Of a stretch of 64,000 bases of DNA, positions 22,620 through 34,571 are shown one piece after another. Numbering within the stretch: position 1 is the first letter of the stretch; each line of letters begins with the position of its first letter. Both the position numbers and the translations under genes were made by a program. Origin of the DNA: Stomoxys calcitrans (taxonomy: Eukaryota > Arthropoda > Insecta > Diptera > Muscidae). The DNA is taken from assembly GCF_963082655.1 (NCBI RefSeq), contig NC_081553.1, positions 19,152,237 to 19,216,236 on the forward strand, given 5' to 3'. Below the pieces are notes generated by a model. The model saw nothing but the letters and a program-made list of their open reading frames with translations. It was not told where the DNA came from and made no database searches.

Positions 22620-22826
22620 ATTTTTATAGCCGAGTCCGAACTGCGTGCCGCAGTGCGACACCTCTTTGGAGAGAAGTTTTACATGGCATAGTACCTCAGT
22701 ACTAGTTGGCAGCATTAGGAGGGGAAAAACATCACTGAAAAATTTTCTGATGGTCTCGCCAGGATACGCAGGCAGGCGTTCGGCGTCATAGTTGGACATG
22801 CTAACCTCTGCGCTACGGTGACCTCC
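22620..22826 (-). mobile_element. tRNA-derived SINE, copy 2
   Basis: Shares CCGCAGTGCGACACCTCTTT, TTACATGGC, AATTTTCTGATG and TGCTAACCTCTGCGCTACGG with copy 1. Box A is intact but box B has decayed. It extends about 20 bp further at the 3' end (ACTCGGCTATAAAAA on the minus strand), which gives a better view of the full SINE, about 205 bp. Confidence 0.78.
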
Positions 22827-22849
22827 GTACTACATTCTTAAAATACTCT

Positions 22850-23925
22850 ATTTCAGCCCGATGATGAGGTGGTCCCCCAGACACTTGGCCCTGAAAAAAT
22901 ATAAGCATCGTGCTCTTCTCTCAAATACCATTTATTTAAGCTCCATATTGCCATTAGTTTTGAGGGGAGTTTACAGGATGAGGTGTCCCCCAAATACATG
23001 GTCCCAAAATTGGTTATCAAATTCGTTTTCTAATCTCATATACCTTTCATTTGAGCCACATATTGGCATGGTCGAAAAATGTTTACCCTTTGGGGGGTGT
23101 TTTGGAGAAGGGGTAATGCCTTAAATACATGGTCCTCCTTTTGAACATCAAATTCGTAGTCTACTCTCAAATGCCTTTATTTGAGCCCCATATTGCGATG
23201 GTCAGCAAAAAAATGCTGTTTGTGGGTTATTTTAGGAAAGGGGTAGACCCCCAGAAAATTGGTCCCGAAAGTGTGTATCTTGCTCTATCCCCTAATTCCT
23301 TTCATTTAAGCCCAACATTGACATGGTCGGTAAATATGCCCGATTTAGGGGTGTTTTGGGGAGTGGGGTGGTCCCCCAATCACTAAGCCCTGAAAATATA
23401 TCAGCTACGTGCTCCATTCTCATATATTTGAACCCCATATTTCCATTGGCCTCGAATCACTAAGCCCTAAAAATAGATCAGCAACGTGCTCCATTCTCAT
23501 ATATTTGAACCCCATATATCCATTGGCCTCGAAATTGGATGTCAAAATTGTTTTCTAATTTCAAATAACATTCACTTAAACCCCTTATTGAAAAAGCCGG
23601 CAAATATATCCGGTTTGGGGTATGTGCCCTAAAAACTATGAATATCGAGCTCCACTGTCTTGAAGACCCAAATTGTCTTGGTGAGCAAATACGTCCTACT
23701 TGGGGGTTTTTATGGTGGTGGGATGTCCCCTAGACAGTTGGTCTCGAATTTTGATGTCAGATTCATGGTCTACTCTTAAATACCTTCCATTTGAGATCCA
23801 TTTTTCCGTAGTCGGCAAACATGACCGGTTTGTGGGGTGACTTGGCTTTGAAAATATATATCAGATTCGTATTCTACTCTAAAATAACTCTTATTTGAGC
23901 CTCATATTGCAATGGTCAGCAAATA
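22850..23925 (-). repeat. H1 element, internal array, truncated
   Basis: About eight degenerate units of roughly 130 bp (for example ATATTG at 23060 and 23190) in reverse orientation. Both H1 termini are missing. It abuts the mariner fold-back element at TA 23924-23925. Confidence 0.82.
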
Positions 23926-24532
23926 AAGGGTGATTTTTTTGAGGTTAGGATTTTCATGCATTAGTATTTGACAGATCACGTGGGATTTCAGACATGGTGT
24001 CAAAGAGAAAGATGCTCAGTATGCTTTGACATTTCATCATGAATAGACTTACTAACGAGCAACGCTTGCAAATCATTGAATTTTATTACCAAAATCAGTG
24101 TTCGGTTCGAAATGTGTTCAAATTTTGACAAATTTTGTTCAGCGATGAGGCTCATTTCTGGTTGAATGGCTACGTAAATAAGCAAAATTGCCGCATTTGG
24201 AGTGAAGAGCAACCAGAAGCCGTTCAAGAACTGCCCATGCATCCCGAAAAATGCACTGTTTGGTGTGGTTTGTACGCTGGTGGAATCATTGGACCGTATT
24301 TTTTCAAAGATGCTGTTGGACGCAACGTTACGGTGAATGAACACATTTCGAACCGAACACTGATTTTGGTAATAAAATTCAATGATTTGCAAGCGTTGCT
24401 CGTTAGTAAGTCTATTCATGATGAAATGTCAAAGCATACTGAGCATCTTTCTCTTTGACACCATGTCTGAAATCCCACGTGATCTGTCAAATACTAATGC
24501 ATGAAAATCCTAACCTCAAAAAAATCACCCTT
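23926..24532. mobile_element. Mariner fold-back element with 195-bp inverted arms
   Basis: The element is 607 bp and flanked by TA (23924-23925, 24533-24534). The arms 23926-24120 and 24338-24532 are reverse complements over their whole length, as far as I can see without mismatch. Each arm holds the AAGGGTGATTTTTTT terminus, untranslated leader and the start of the transposase (MNRLTNEQRLQIIEFYYQN), so the same N-terminus is encoded on both strands. The 217-bp centre is a plus-strand piece of the catalytic domain (FSDEAHFWLNGY...GGIIGPYFFKDA). It encodes no complete transposase and must have moved, if it did, with help in trans. Confidence 0.93.
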
Positions 24533-25772
24533 TATAAACCGATCTTGGGTCTTGACTTCTTGGGTCTCTAGAGGGCGCAATTCTGGTCCGACTTGAATGA
24601 AATTTTGCACGACGTGTTTTGATATCACTTCCAACAAATGCGCTAAGTATGGTTTAAATTGGTCCATGTTTTGATATAGCTGCCATATAGACCGATCTTG
24701 GGTCTTGACTTCTTGAGCCTCTAGAGGACGCAATTCTTATCCGATTGGAATGAAATTTTGCACGACGTCTTTCGTTATGATATCCAACAACTGTGCCAAG
24801 TATGGTTTAAATCGGTTCATAACCTGATATAGCTGCTATATAAACCGATCTTGGGTCTTGACTTCTTGGGTCTCTAGAGGGCGCAATTCTGATCCGATTT
24901 GAATGAAATTTTGCACGACGTGTTTTGTTATGAAATCCAACAACTGTGCTAAGTATGGTACAAATCGGTTATTAACCTGATATAGCTGCCATATAAACCG
25001 CGCTGGGATCTTGACTTCTTGAGCCTCTAAAGTGCGCAATTCTTATCCGATTGGAATGAAATTTTGCACGACGTATTTTGTAGTGTTTTTTTATCACTTC
25101 CAACAACTGTGCTAAGTATGGTTTAAATCGGTCCATGTTTTGATATAGCTGTCATATAAACCGATCTTGGGTCTTAACATCTTGAACCTCTAGAGTGCGC
25201 AATTCTTATTCGATTGGATTGAAATTTTGCATGACGTGTTTCGTTATAACATCCAACAACTCTGCCAAGTATGATTGAAATCGGTCCATGTTTTGATATA
25301 TCTGCCATATAAACCGATCTTGAGTCTTGACTTCTTGAGCCTCCAGAGTGCGCAATTCTTATCCGATTGGAATGAAATTTTGCACGACGTGTTTTGTTAT
25401 GATATCCAATAACTGTGCAAGGTATGGTTCAAATCGGTCCATGTTTTGATATAGCTGCCATATAAACCGATCTGGGATCTTGACTTCTTGAGCCTCTAGA
25501 GGTCGCAATTATTATCCGATTTGCCTGAAATTATGTACTACGGATCCTCTCATGACCATCAACATACGTGTTTATTATGATCTGAATCGGTCTATAGCCC
25601 GATACAGCTCCCATATAAATCGATCTCTCTATTTTAGTTCTTGAGCCCCCAAAAGGCGCAATTCTTATTCGAATTGGCTGACATTTTAAACATAATTGTG
25701 GTCCAAACCGGACCATATCTTGATATCGCTCTAATAGCAGAGCAAATATTCTCTTATATCCTTTATATAAGA
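24533..25772 (+). repeat. H2-B element, 5'-truncated, 3' end lost
   Basis: GATCTTGGGTCTTGACTTCT recurs at 24541, 24694, 24847 and about 25000: period 153 bp. Around 25540 the units change to the 3' flank type (CTACGGATCCTCTCATGACC, AAATCGATCTCTCTATTTT). The copy stops near 25772, before the terminal hairpin. Confidence 0.88.
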
Positions 25773-27165
25773 TAAATAAGGAAAAAAATATTTCGAAGAT
25801 TTTTTTTAAAGGCAACTCTAGGAATTCAAGTGAAAAGGTCGACAATTTTATTTAATAATCATTGGCAACTCTGCCTTAAAACACTTTCACGAACACCACA
25901 TCATATCCCCCAGTCTGAAGAAATGCTTCAAAGGACTTTCACATGCATATGTATGTGGTTTTTGCAATCTGCCACTAATGATTTTCGTGTTAAAAACAAA
26001 ACAAAATATTTTGCATTTAAAGATAGGCATCTTTCATTTAAGCCACTGAAGATGATGATGACAGCAACACAAAAGCATAGCCCTCCCATTTTCTTTTGCC
26101 CTCACCAACTACTTAAGCCTCGAAAGGAGAAACTGAGAAAAAAAAGGCAAACTGGTATATGGGGCCCTTCTAATATGAAATTCAGCTACCGTTTCTTTTA
26201 ATCCTTCTGATTTGTGTTTCAATTTTTGTGTGGTAGCTTGAATGCGACACGTGTTGGCAAAACTTTAAGGCCCTTAAAAATTCAATTGAATTTAAATTTT
26301 GTGGCAACAAACTTTGAATACTTAAATACAATACATCAAACAACAGAGAGACAGATGCACAGGCGGACAGACAGCCGTATTAATTAAAATTCTTCGACAG
26401 CGTGGAAGTAATGAACTTCGATAATAAATAACTTAAGGTCAATTTTAATGATCATATCAACATTTTGGATAACAATCTTAATTAACTTGCTAATTGTTGA
26501 TGACGATGTTGATAATGCGCAAAACATCAGCCTTCTGCGTAACAACGGCAAAATGTGAATTCGCGTGTTATCGAATTTAAATCATTTTGACACGCTTGAT
26601 AAATAAATGAAAATCTTAATTGACAGCCAACAGATATTCGCAAGATTTATTAGCGCCCATAACAAATCAATTTTAAGTTGCAACCTTTGATTAAATCTAA
26701 GATTGAATCATCTTTAAGAAAATATTCATTTATTAGCCCGTTTGTGCTATTTGTAAATCTCCCCCACACTTTACCTATGGTCGACTTAGATGTACACCAT
26801 CCTATTATGTACCAACATCCTTTGCATCTAAAGTCCTTATTCACTAATCCTAATTGCATGCCATAGCTGAATAGCAAAGAAGACACGCACAGCGAAATGG
26901 CAAAACAAAGCTCAGTGTTTGACTTGGAAAATCCGACATGGGATGGACAGCCGGGGAAAATATTCCATTGCAGACTTTAACAACTGAATGGATGTTAAAG
27001 TTAAGGCGGTAAAAATACAAAACAATGTAAACACAAATTTCTTTAGGGAAATTAGAGAAATTTTTCTATAGAAACTCCAATAAGGATAAAACATTCCGCC
27101 CGACCCTCCCTGTTATTCTAATTTTTAAAATCGCCAGATCTTCGGGGTTGGTGAGACTATGGAAG
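25773..27165. other. Unique sequence, no gene recognised
   Basis: AT-rich DNA. Open frames of 60-123 codons (for example 25830-26201) have no recognisable domain or splice context. Confidence 0.5.
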
Positions 27166-27680
27166 CGAATTCTTGGAAGTCGTAAAAAACATCTCTTGCA
27201 AAATTTCAGCCAAATCGGATGAGAACTGCGCCCTCTAGCGGTTCAAGAACTCAAGATCCAAGATCGGTTTATATGGCAGCTATACCAGGTTACGAACTCA
27301 AATATGGTTCAGATCGGTTTTTATTCAGATTCAGAGTCTTGAGCTCATAAAAGCTGTAAATATTATTCGATTTCGCTGGAATTTGACACAATGACTTGTA
27401 TTCAGCCTCCTGTCATCTATCCAGACTAGATTTACATATATCTGCCATATGGACCGATCTTCCAACTTAGGGTCTTAATCCCATGAAAAGTGGATTTTTT
27501 GTCCGATTTTGCTGAAACTGTGTCTTGTATAAGAGTTCTCGGGAATCAAATATATGATCCAGACGAGCCCCCATTTGCATATTACTATGCATATGGAAGT
27601 TGAGTAGTTATAAAATAGTATGGCTAATTTATCCATAGTGATGGGTGCCCAAAGTTCGGCACGGTCGAACTTAATTCTTG
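27166..27680. repeat. Mosaic of H2-B and H2-A/C fragments with 3' hairpin
   Basis: It begins with a reverse B-type piece (TTTCAGCCAAATCGGATGAG...CAAGATCGGTTTATATGGCAGC) joined at about 27300 to a diverged forward A-type piece that ends in TGATGGGTGCCCAAAGTTCGGCACGGTCGAAC-like sequence (27650-27671) and CTTAATTCTTG. The hairpin has mismatches. Confidence 0.7.
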
Positions 27681-29365
27681 AAGCTTCATTCTGTGCAGTC
27701 AGCAAAATAGTGTGCATAAAATAATGTTAGATACTTATTCCAAATAAGTATATAACTAATTTAAATATAATTTGGCTAAATGTTGATTAAAACTATTTAG
27801 TTAAAATTGCTAATTTTAAGTTAGTTTTACTCATCTGTAATTAGTCGCAAATAGTTCATAAATTTAGTTTTGGGGAATCGTTTTAACCAAGTTTCTTCGC
27901 AACAAGTTAAATATTCCTATAGCAAACAACGTTTTTATTTACAGATGGTGATATCTGAAGGGGGGGCGGACCCTCCCCCTTACCCTAATTTTCAGAAACG
28001 CCAGATCTCGGAGATGGGTGGTGCGATTTTGTGTGCTCTCAAATAGTACCATAAAAATAAAAATTTGGTATCCAAATTTCGGATGGGGTACCTAAGGGGG
28101 CCGCCCCAACCTAAAACCTATCAAACATATATTTAGACCAATCTCGACAATATGGGACTCAAGTGAAAGGTATTTACGATAAGAAAACCTATATGATATT
28201 CAATTGTCGGACCAAGTGCTAGGGGGACCACCCCAAGCCCCAAAACACCCCTAAATAGGACATATTTATCGACCATGGCAATATGGGACTCAAATGAAAG
28301 GTATTTGCGAGTAAAATACGAATCTAATATCCAAATTTGGGACAAAGTTTCTGGGGGTCCTCCCCTTCCCCAGAACAAACCCCTCCAACCAGGACTTATT
28401 TACTGACCATGGGAATATGGGGCTTAAGTAAAAGGTATTTGGTCCAATTGTCGGACCAAGTGCTAGGGGGACCACCCAAAGCCCCAAAGCACCCCTAAAT
28501 CGGGCATATTTACCGACCATGGCAATATGGGACTCAAATAAAAGGTGTTTGCGAGTAGAATACGATCTGATATCCAAATTTGGGAAAAAAATTCTGGGGC
28601 ACATCCCCTTCCCCAAAACACCCCCCAACCAGGACTTATTTACTGACCATGGCAATATCGGGCTTAAATAAAAGGTATTTGAGTGTAGAATTAGAATCCA
28701 TCCAAATATGAGACCAAGTGTTTATGGGATCGCCCATCCCCGAGAACATACCCCAAAGAAGACAAATGTACGACCTTAGCAATATGGGACTCCAATGAAA
28801 GGTATATGGAAGTAAAGCACGAATCAGTTATCAATGTTCGGGTAAAGTGTCTATGGGGCCAACCCACCCTCATAACACCACCCAAATAGGAAGTATTTGC
28901 TGACCATTACAATATGAGGCTCAAATAAGAGATATTTTAGAGTAGAACACGAATCTGATATATATTTGCAAAGCCAAGTCACTAAGTGGCCGTCCCATCC
29001 CCCAAAACCCTCCCCAAATGTTTGCCGACTGTGAAAAAATGGAGCTCAAATGAAGGGTATTTGGGAGTAGACCATGAATCTGACATCAACATTCGGGGCC
29101 AACTGTCTAGGGGACGTCCCACCACCATAACAATCTCCAAGTAGGACGTATCTGCTCACCAAGACAATTTGGGTCCTAAAGAGAGTGGAGCTCAAAATTC
29201 ATAGTTTTTAGGGCCAATACCCCAAACCGGACATATTTGCTGACTTTTGCAATAAGGTTTAGTTGCATGGTATTTGAGATTTGAAAACGAATTTGATATC
29301 CAATTTTGAGGCCAATGGCAATATGGGGTTCAAATATATGAAAATAGAGCACGCTGCTGATATAT

Positions 29366-29600
29366 TGGGTTGCCCAAAAGTAATTGCGGATTTTTTAAAA
29401 GAAAGTAAATGCATTTTTAATAAAACTTAGAATGAACTTTAATCAAATATACTTTTTTACACTTTTTTTCTAAAGCAAGCTAAAAGTAAAAGCTGATAAC
29501 TGACTGAAGAAAGAATGCGATTACAGAGTCACAAGCCGTTGAAAAAACTTGTCAACCCCGGCTATATGAAAAATCCGCAATTACTTTTTGGGCAACCCAA
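29366..29600 (+). mobile_element. Mariner-type MITE copy 2, complete
   Basis: 235 bp with terminal inverted repeats TTGGGTTGCCCAAAA...TTTTTGGGCAACCCAA of about 30 bp and TA duplications (29364-29365, 29601-29602). The empty site is visible in the H1 copy at 44074-46299 (GCTGACATATTTTCAGGGC), which confirms the insertion. There is no coding capacity. Confidence 0.93.
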
Positions 29601-30406
29601 TATTTTCAGGGCTTAGTGTTTGGGAGACCACCCCAATCCCCAAAACACCCCTAAATCGGGCATATTTACCGACCATGTTAATGTGGAGCTTAGATGAAAG
29701 GTATTGGGATGTAGAGCAAGAATTGGTACCCACTTTTGGGACAAATTTTCTGGGGGTCTACTCCTTTCCCAAAATACCTACAATCTGCAATTTTTTACTG
29801 ACCATCGCAATATGGGGCTCAAATAAAGGCATTTGTAAGTAGAATACAAATTTGATATCCAAATGTAGGACCATGTATTTAGGGCATCACCCTTTTCCCA
29901 AAACACCCTTAAAGGAAAAAAAATTTTCGACCATGCCAATACGTGGCCCAAATGAAAGGTATTTGAGATTAGAAAACGAATTTGATAACCAATTTTGGGA
30001 CCATGTGTTTGGGGGACGACTCATCCTGTAAACTCCCCTCAAAACCAATGGCAATATGGGGTTTAAATAAAAGATATTTGAGAGAAGAGCACAATGCTGT
30101 TATTTTTTCAGGGCCAAGTGTCTGGGGGACCACCTCACTTATGAAAACACCCCTAAATCAGATATCAAGAGAATATCGGGCTGAAATAAAGTATTTTAAG
30201 AAAGGAGTACATCTTGCATCCAAACTTAAATTCATAGACCAATAAAGATATGGGATTCATTCATATGGGATTCAGATAAAGGCACTTATATTGTTAAACT
30301 GTTAGTCAAGCGATATACAATATTCGAAACATAGTATTTCACTAAAAGCTCTTTAATTGTCGGAAATAAATATTCAAAGGAAAATTTTGCTCCATATAAA
30401 GTAAAA

Positions 30407-32531
30407 ACTAGTAAAAAGGCGTTAAGTTCGGCCGGGCCGAACTTTGGATACCCACCACCTCGGGTATATATTTAACCACCTTTCATCAAAATTCGGTGAA
30501 AATTTCATACCTTATGTCCCATATCATTCAAAATCAAAATATCAAAATATGTTCCGATTTGAACCAAATATTATTAAGTACACTAGCTACATCTAAAAAT
30601 AAACCGATCTGAACTATATACGACACGGATGCCGAAAAGCCTAACATAAGTCACTGTGTCAAATTTCAGTGAAATCGGATAATAAATGCCTCTTTTACGG
30701 GCCCAAAACCCTTAATCGAGAGATCGGTCTATATGGCAGCTATGTTAAAATCTGGACCGATCTGGGCCAAATTGAAGAAGGACGTCGAAGAGCATAACTA
30801 AACTCACTATCTCAAATTTCAGCGACATCGGACAATAAATGCGCCTTTTATGGCACCAAAACCTAAAACCTAGATACCGGTCTATATGGCAGCTATATCC
30901 ACATCTGGACCGATCTGTGCGATGTTGCAGAAGTATGTCAAGGCGCTTAACGCAACTCACCCGAATTTCGGCAACATCGGACAATAAATGAGCATTTTAT
31001 GGGCCCAAAACCATAAATCAAAAAATCGGTCTATATGGCAGCTATATCCAAATCTGAACCGATCTGGACCAAATTGAAAAAAGATGTCCAAGGGCCTAAC
31101 ACAACTCACTGTCCCAAATTTCAGCAAAATCCGACAATAAATGTGGCTTTTATGGGCCTAACACCATAAATCGGAGGATCGGTCTATATGGCAGCAATAT
31201 CCACATCTGGACCGATCTGAGCGATGTTGCAGAAGTATGTCAAGGCGCTTAACGCAACTCACCCGAATTTCGGCAACATCGGACAATAAATGAGCATTTT
31301 ATGGGCCCAAAACCATAAATCAAAAAATCGGTCTATATGGCAGCTATATCCAAATCTGAACCGATCTGGACCAAATTGAAAAAAGATGTCCAAGGGCCTA
31401 ACACAACTCACTGTCCCAAATTTCAGCAAAATCCGACAATAAATGTGGCTTTTATGGGCCTAACACCATAAATCGGAGGATCGGTCTATATGGCAGCAAT
31501 ATCCAAATCTGGACCGATCTGGACCAAATTGAAGAAATATGTCCAAGGGCCTAAAACAACTCACTGTCCCGAATTTCAGCAAAATCGTACAATAAAAGTG
31601 GCTTTTATGGGCCTAACACCATAAATCGGAGAATCGGTCTATATGGCAGCTATATCCAAATCTGAACCGATCTGGACCAAATTCACGAAAGATGTCCAAG
31701 GGCCCAACACAACTCACTCTCCCGAATTTCAGCAAAATCGGACAATAAATGTGGCTTTCATGGGCCTAACCATAAATCGGAGGATCGGTCTATATGGCAG
31801 CAATATCCAAATCTGGACCGATCTGGACCAAATTGAAGAAATATGTCCAAGGGCCTAAAACAACTCACTGTCCCGAATTTCAGCAAAATCGTACAATAAA
31901 AGTGGCTTTTATGGGCCTAACACCATAAATCGGAGAATCGGTCTATATGGCAGCTATATCCAAATCTGAACCGATCTGGACCAAATTCACGAAAGATGTC
32001 CAAGGGCCCAACACAACTCACTGTCCCGAATTTCAGCAAAATCGGACAATAAATGTGGCTTTCATGGGCCTAACCATAAATCGGAGGATCGGTATATATG
32101 GCAGCTATATCCAAATCTGAACCGATCTGGGCCAAATTAACGAAGGAAGTCGAAAGGCCTAACACAACTCACTGTCCTAAATTTCAGCAAAATCGGATAA
32201 TAAATGTGGCTTTTATGTGCCTAAGACCCTAAATCGGCGGATCGGTCTATATGGGGGCTATATCAAGATATAGTCCGATATAGCCCATCTTCGAACTTAA
32301 CCTGCTTATGGACAAAAAAAGAAGCTGTGCAAAATTTCAGCTCAATATCTCTATTTTTAAAGACTGTAGCGTGATTTCAACAGACAGACGGACGGACATG
32401 TCTAGATCGTCTTAGATTTTTACGCTGATCAAGAATATATATACTTTATAGGGTCGGAAATGGATATTTCGATGTGTTGCAAACGGAAAGACAAAATGAA
32501 TATACCCCCATCCTTCGGTGGTGGGTATAAA
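30407..32531 (-). mobile_element. H2-A element, complete, nested in H1
   Basis: Read on the minus strand: 5' TTTTATACCCACCACCGAAGG...GGGGGTATATTC (subterminal inverted repeat), GTCCGTCCGTCTGTTG microsatellite, the GATATAGCCCCCATATAGACC block, about eleven 153-bp units, then GAGGTGGTGGGTATCC, the perfect hairpin GTTCGGCC/GGGCCGAAC (30425-30441) and TTTTTACTAGT. Internally it contains two kinds of two-unit higher-order repeat (302 bp and 304 bp). The H1 sequence that it splits (AAAGTAAAA / GGCGCAGCGG) is continuous in the copy at 46262. Confidence 0.9.
30883..32094 (-). repeat. Higher-order repeats of 302 bp and 304 bp in the 153-bp array
   Basis: CCACATCTGGACCGATCTG recurs at 30899 and 31201 (302 bp) and CAATATCCAAATCTGGACC at 31497 and 31801 (304 bp). 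Within each pair the two-unit blocks are almost identical, while neighbouring single units differ strongly. Confidence 0.88.
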
Positions 32532-32558
32532 ACGGCGCAGCGGTGCGAGCCCGGCTAG

Positions 32559-34571
32559 TTATAATAAAAACAAACATGCAATGGTCATGTGCAACATCAT
32601 AAACCATTCAGAAGAATGTAGATACATGTGCCGCCACCAAAAATGCGCCAGCAACACACACACAGGTAACAGCTGAAGCCATACAAACCATTATCGTGTC
32701 GCACAAATAGTCGGATGTATGCATTGGCCACGAAAATTCATGAGTGGTAACAAGAAAAAAATGAAAAAACTGCAAGAATATGAAATAAAATGACCGAGGT
32801 AAATTTGGCTAGTTACGCTATCCATCCCTTCTTTCTGTTCAAATATAGTTTTTCTTTCTCGTCTTAGAACACAATTACAGGAAGAAATTTCAAATGCTGC
32901 CATGGTATTAGTTATCATTGTTACTGCTTAAAATAGCCCAAACAAGCAGCGGACATGGCCCGCAATTTTGGTAAACACATAGTAAAAATTTCAAATATTT
33001 TATTCCAATGGTAATGAGTTCAGATAAAATTATCTTCCACGATTGTTCATCACAACCACTGAATAAAGACTGAACGATGAACCACAACGATTAACTAAAA
33101 ACGAATAAAATTGTCTTAAGCGCAATATGAAGTTCAACTTTGTTCGAAAGTAACTTTGGGTAATTTTTTTTTTTTTTTTTTTTTTGAGTGTGCTGTTACA
33201 CGTGAAGTAGTATTTTTAGACGTCAAAGCAAAAAATTTTTTGATTTTTGCGTGTTGCGAGTTGATTTTTTCACATTTGTTTGCAGAGTTGCATTTTTAAG
33301 ACGACGTTTTTCAACGCGCTCATTCTGTTTAGGTCTTTTAGTTGACATATATAAGTCAACAAAATGTTTCACCCTATACAAATTTTTAAATCGGCGAACA
33401 ATCCTATCATTCAGCAGAAACCGGAAACTCATTGACTATGCAACCAAATTGTGATTATCCTGGCGGCATTTAAGACTTTTCATCATTGTCATTAGCAATA
33501 TCACCGCTGCAGGGGCTAGGGGTGGGTATAGCTCAGCTCAGCTCTTCCTGCTTCTCCCTATAGCCAAGGCACAGGAAGATGTACAGCAATTTCCATATAA
33601 AATCGTTACCAAATGTGTGCCACATCTAGGCAAACAGGAAACTTACATGTCAATCGCTGACAAAAACTTTTGAGAAGGGATTATCATCCGCAGGGGATGA
33701 CAAAAGGTATTGTCAACGCTTGATGAAGCAAACTATTCCCTCCATTGGCAATTAGATGTGCAGGAAGATGACGATGACGATGATGATGATGATGATGTTC
33801 GCTTGCCAGTTTGATAGCTGCCGGTTCCATGTTTTGTGATGCTCCTGCTGCGAGTGGGGGCGCCTGGCGGTAATGAAATGACAAAGTTGTTGATTGTGTC
33901 GATGCAAATCGTTGTCAGTTTGTCCTCGATTATTCGTTTGATTTACCACATTAGCCAGATTGAAAAGTTTCTGTGGCAGCTGTTGATGTAGTTGTTGTGA
34001 GGCTTGTTCTTGTGCTCCCACAATTATGCTTATGGGCACCCACCCAACGCACTCCTCCCAACTAATTATGCTGGGTTAAAAGTGTTGAGTTTTATGGTGC
34101 CAACCCCCTGTGGTTGCCATCCAACGACAACTTGATGGCAGCTGATTTTCACTAGCAGCTAGGAGGGGGCAGAGAAGTGTCTCAGCGTTGTGGACTATGG
34201 AATGCTGACGTTGTTGCTGCTGATGTTGAAAATTATATTTTGCCGATATGAATGTTTTTCCCTATACTGCTGATGAAAAATTGGCTGCCTCTGTGTGGCT
34301 ATTTGCAAATGCTTGTACTGTGATTTATGTGCCTTCCTATTGTAAAGCTCCCCCAAGAAAGGAAATTGAATTTTGAAATATCACAAAGCAAATGTAGCAA
34401 ATTGTTGGAGTATGGGTATTGGAGTAGAATACAATTGCAGTGCACCATATGTGACGTAATTAAACTAGTTGCCATTCCATTCAAATTGCAATGACATGCA
34501 GTTTCGGCAAAATAAAGGTTTAATAGAAAATTTGCCCAAATTTTGTTTTTAAAAATACATTAAATACTTTA
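32559..34571. other. Unique sequence, no gene recognised
   Basis: Contains a poly-T run (about 33168-33185) and a (GAT)n tract (about 33770-33796). Gln/His-rich minus-strand frames at 33684-34039 come from CAA/CAG/GAT-rich DNA and have no supporting features. Confidence 0.5.

Larger units (their letters stand above)
27945..32558 (+). mobile_element. H1 Helitron-like element carrying nested insertions
   Basis: H1 sequence starts 5'-truncated near 27945 (ACAGATGGTG then GATATCTGAAGGGGGGGCGG), passes the 5' hairpin (27957-27983) and about 15 internal units of roughly 130 bp, and ends with GGCGCAGCGGTGCGAGCCCGG-CTAG at 32555-32558 followed by T. Inside it are a MITE (29366-29600) and a complete H2-A element (30407-32531), the latter only about 30 bp from the CTAG end. 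No Rep/helicase frame exists, so it is non-autonomous. Confidence 0.85.

Noticed and set aside
33684..34039. Gln/His-rich minus-strand frames
   Set aside because: Derived from CAA/CAG/GAT tracts; no start or splice evidence.
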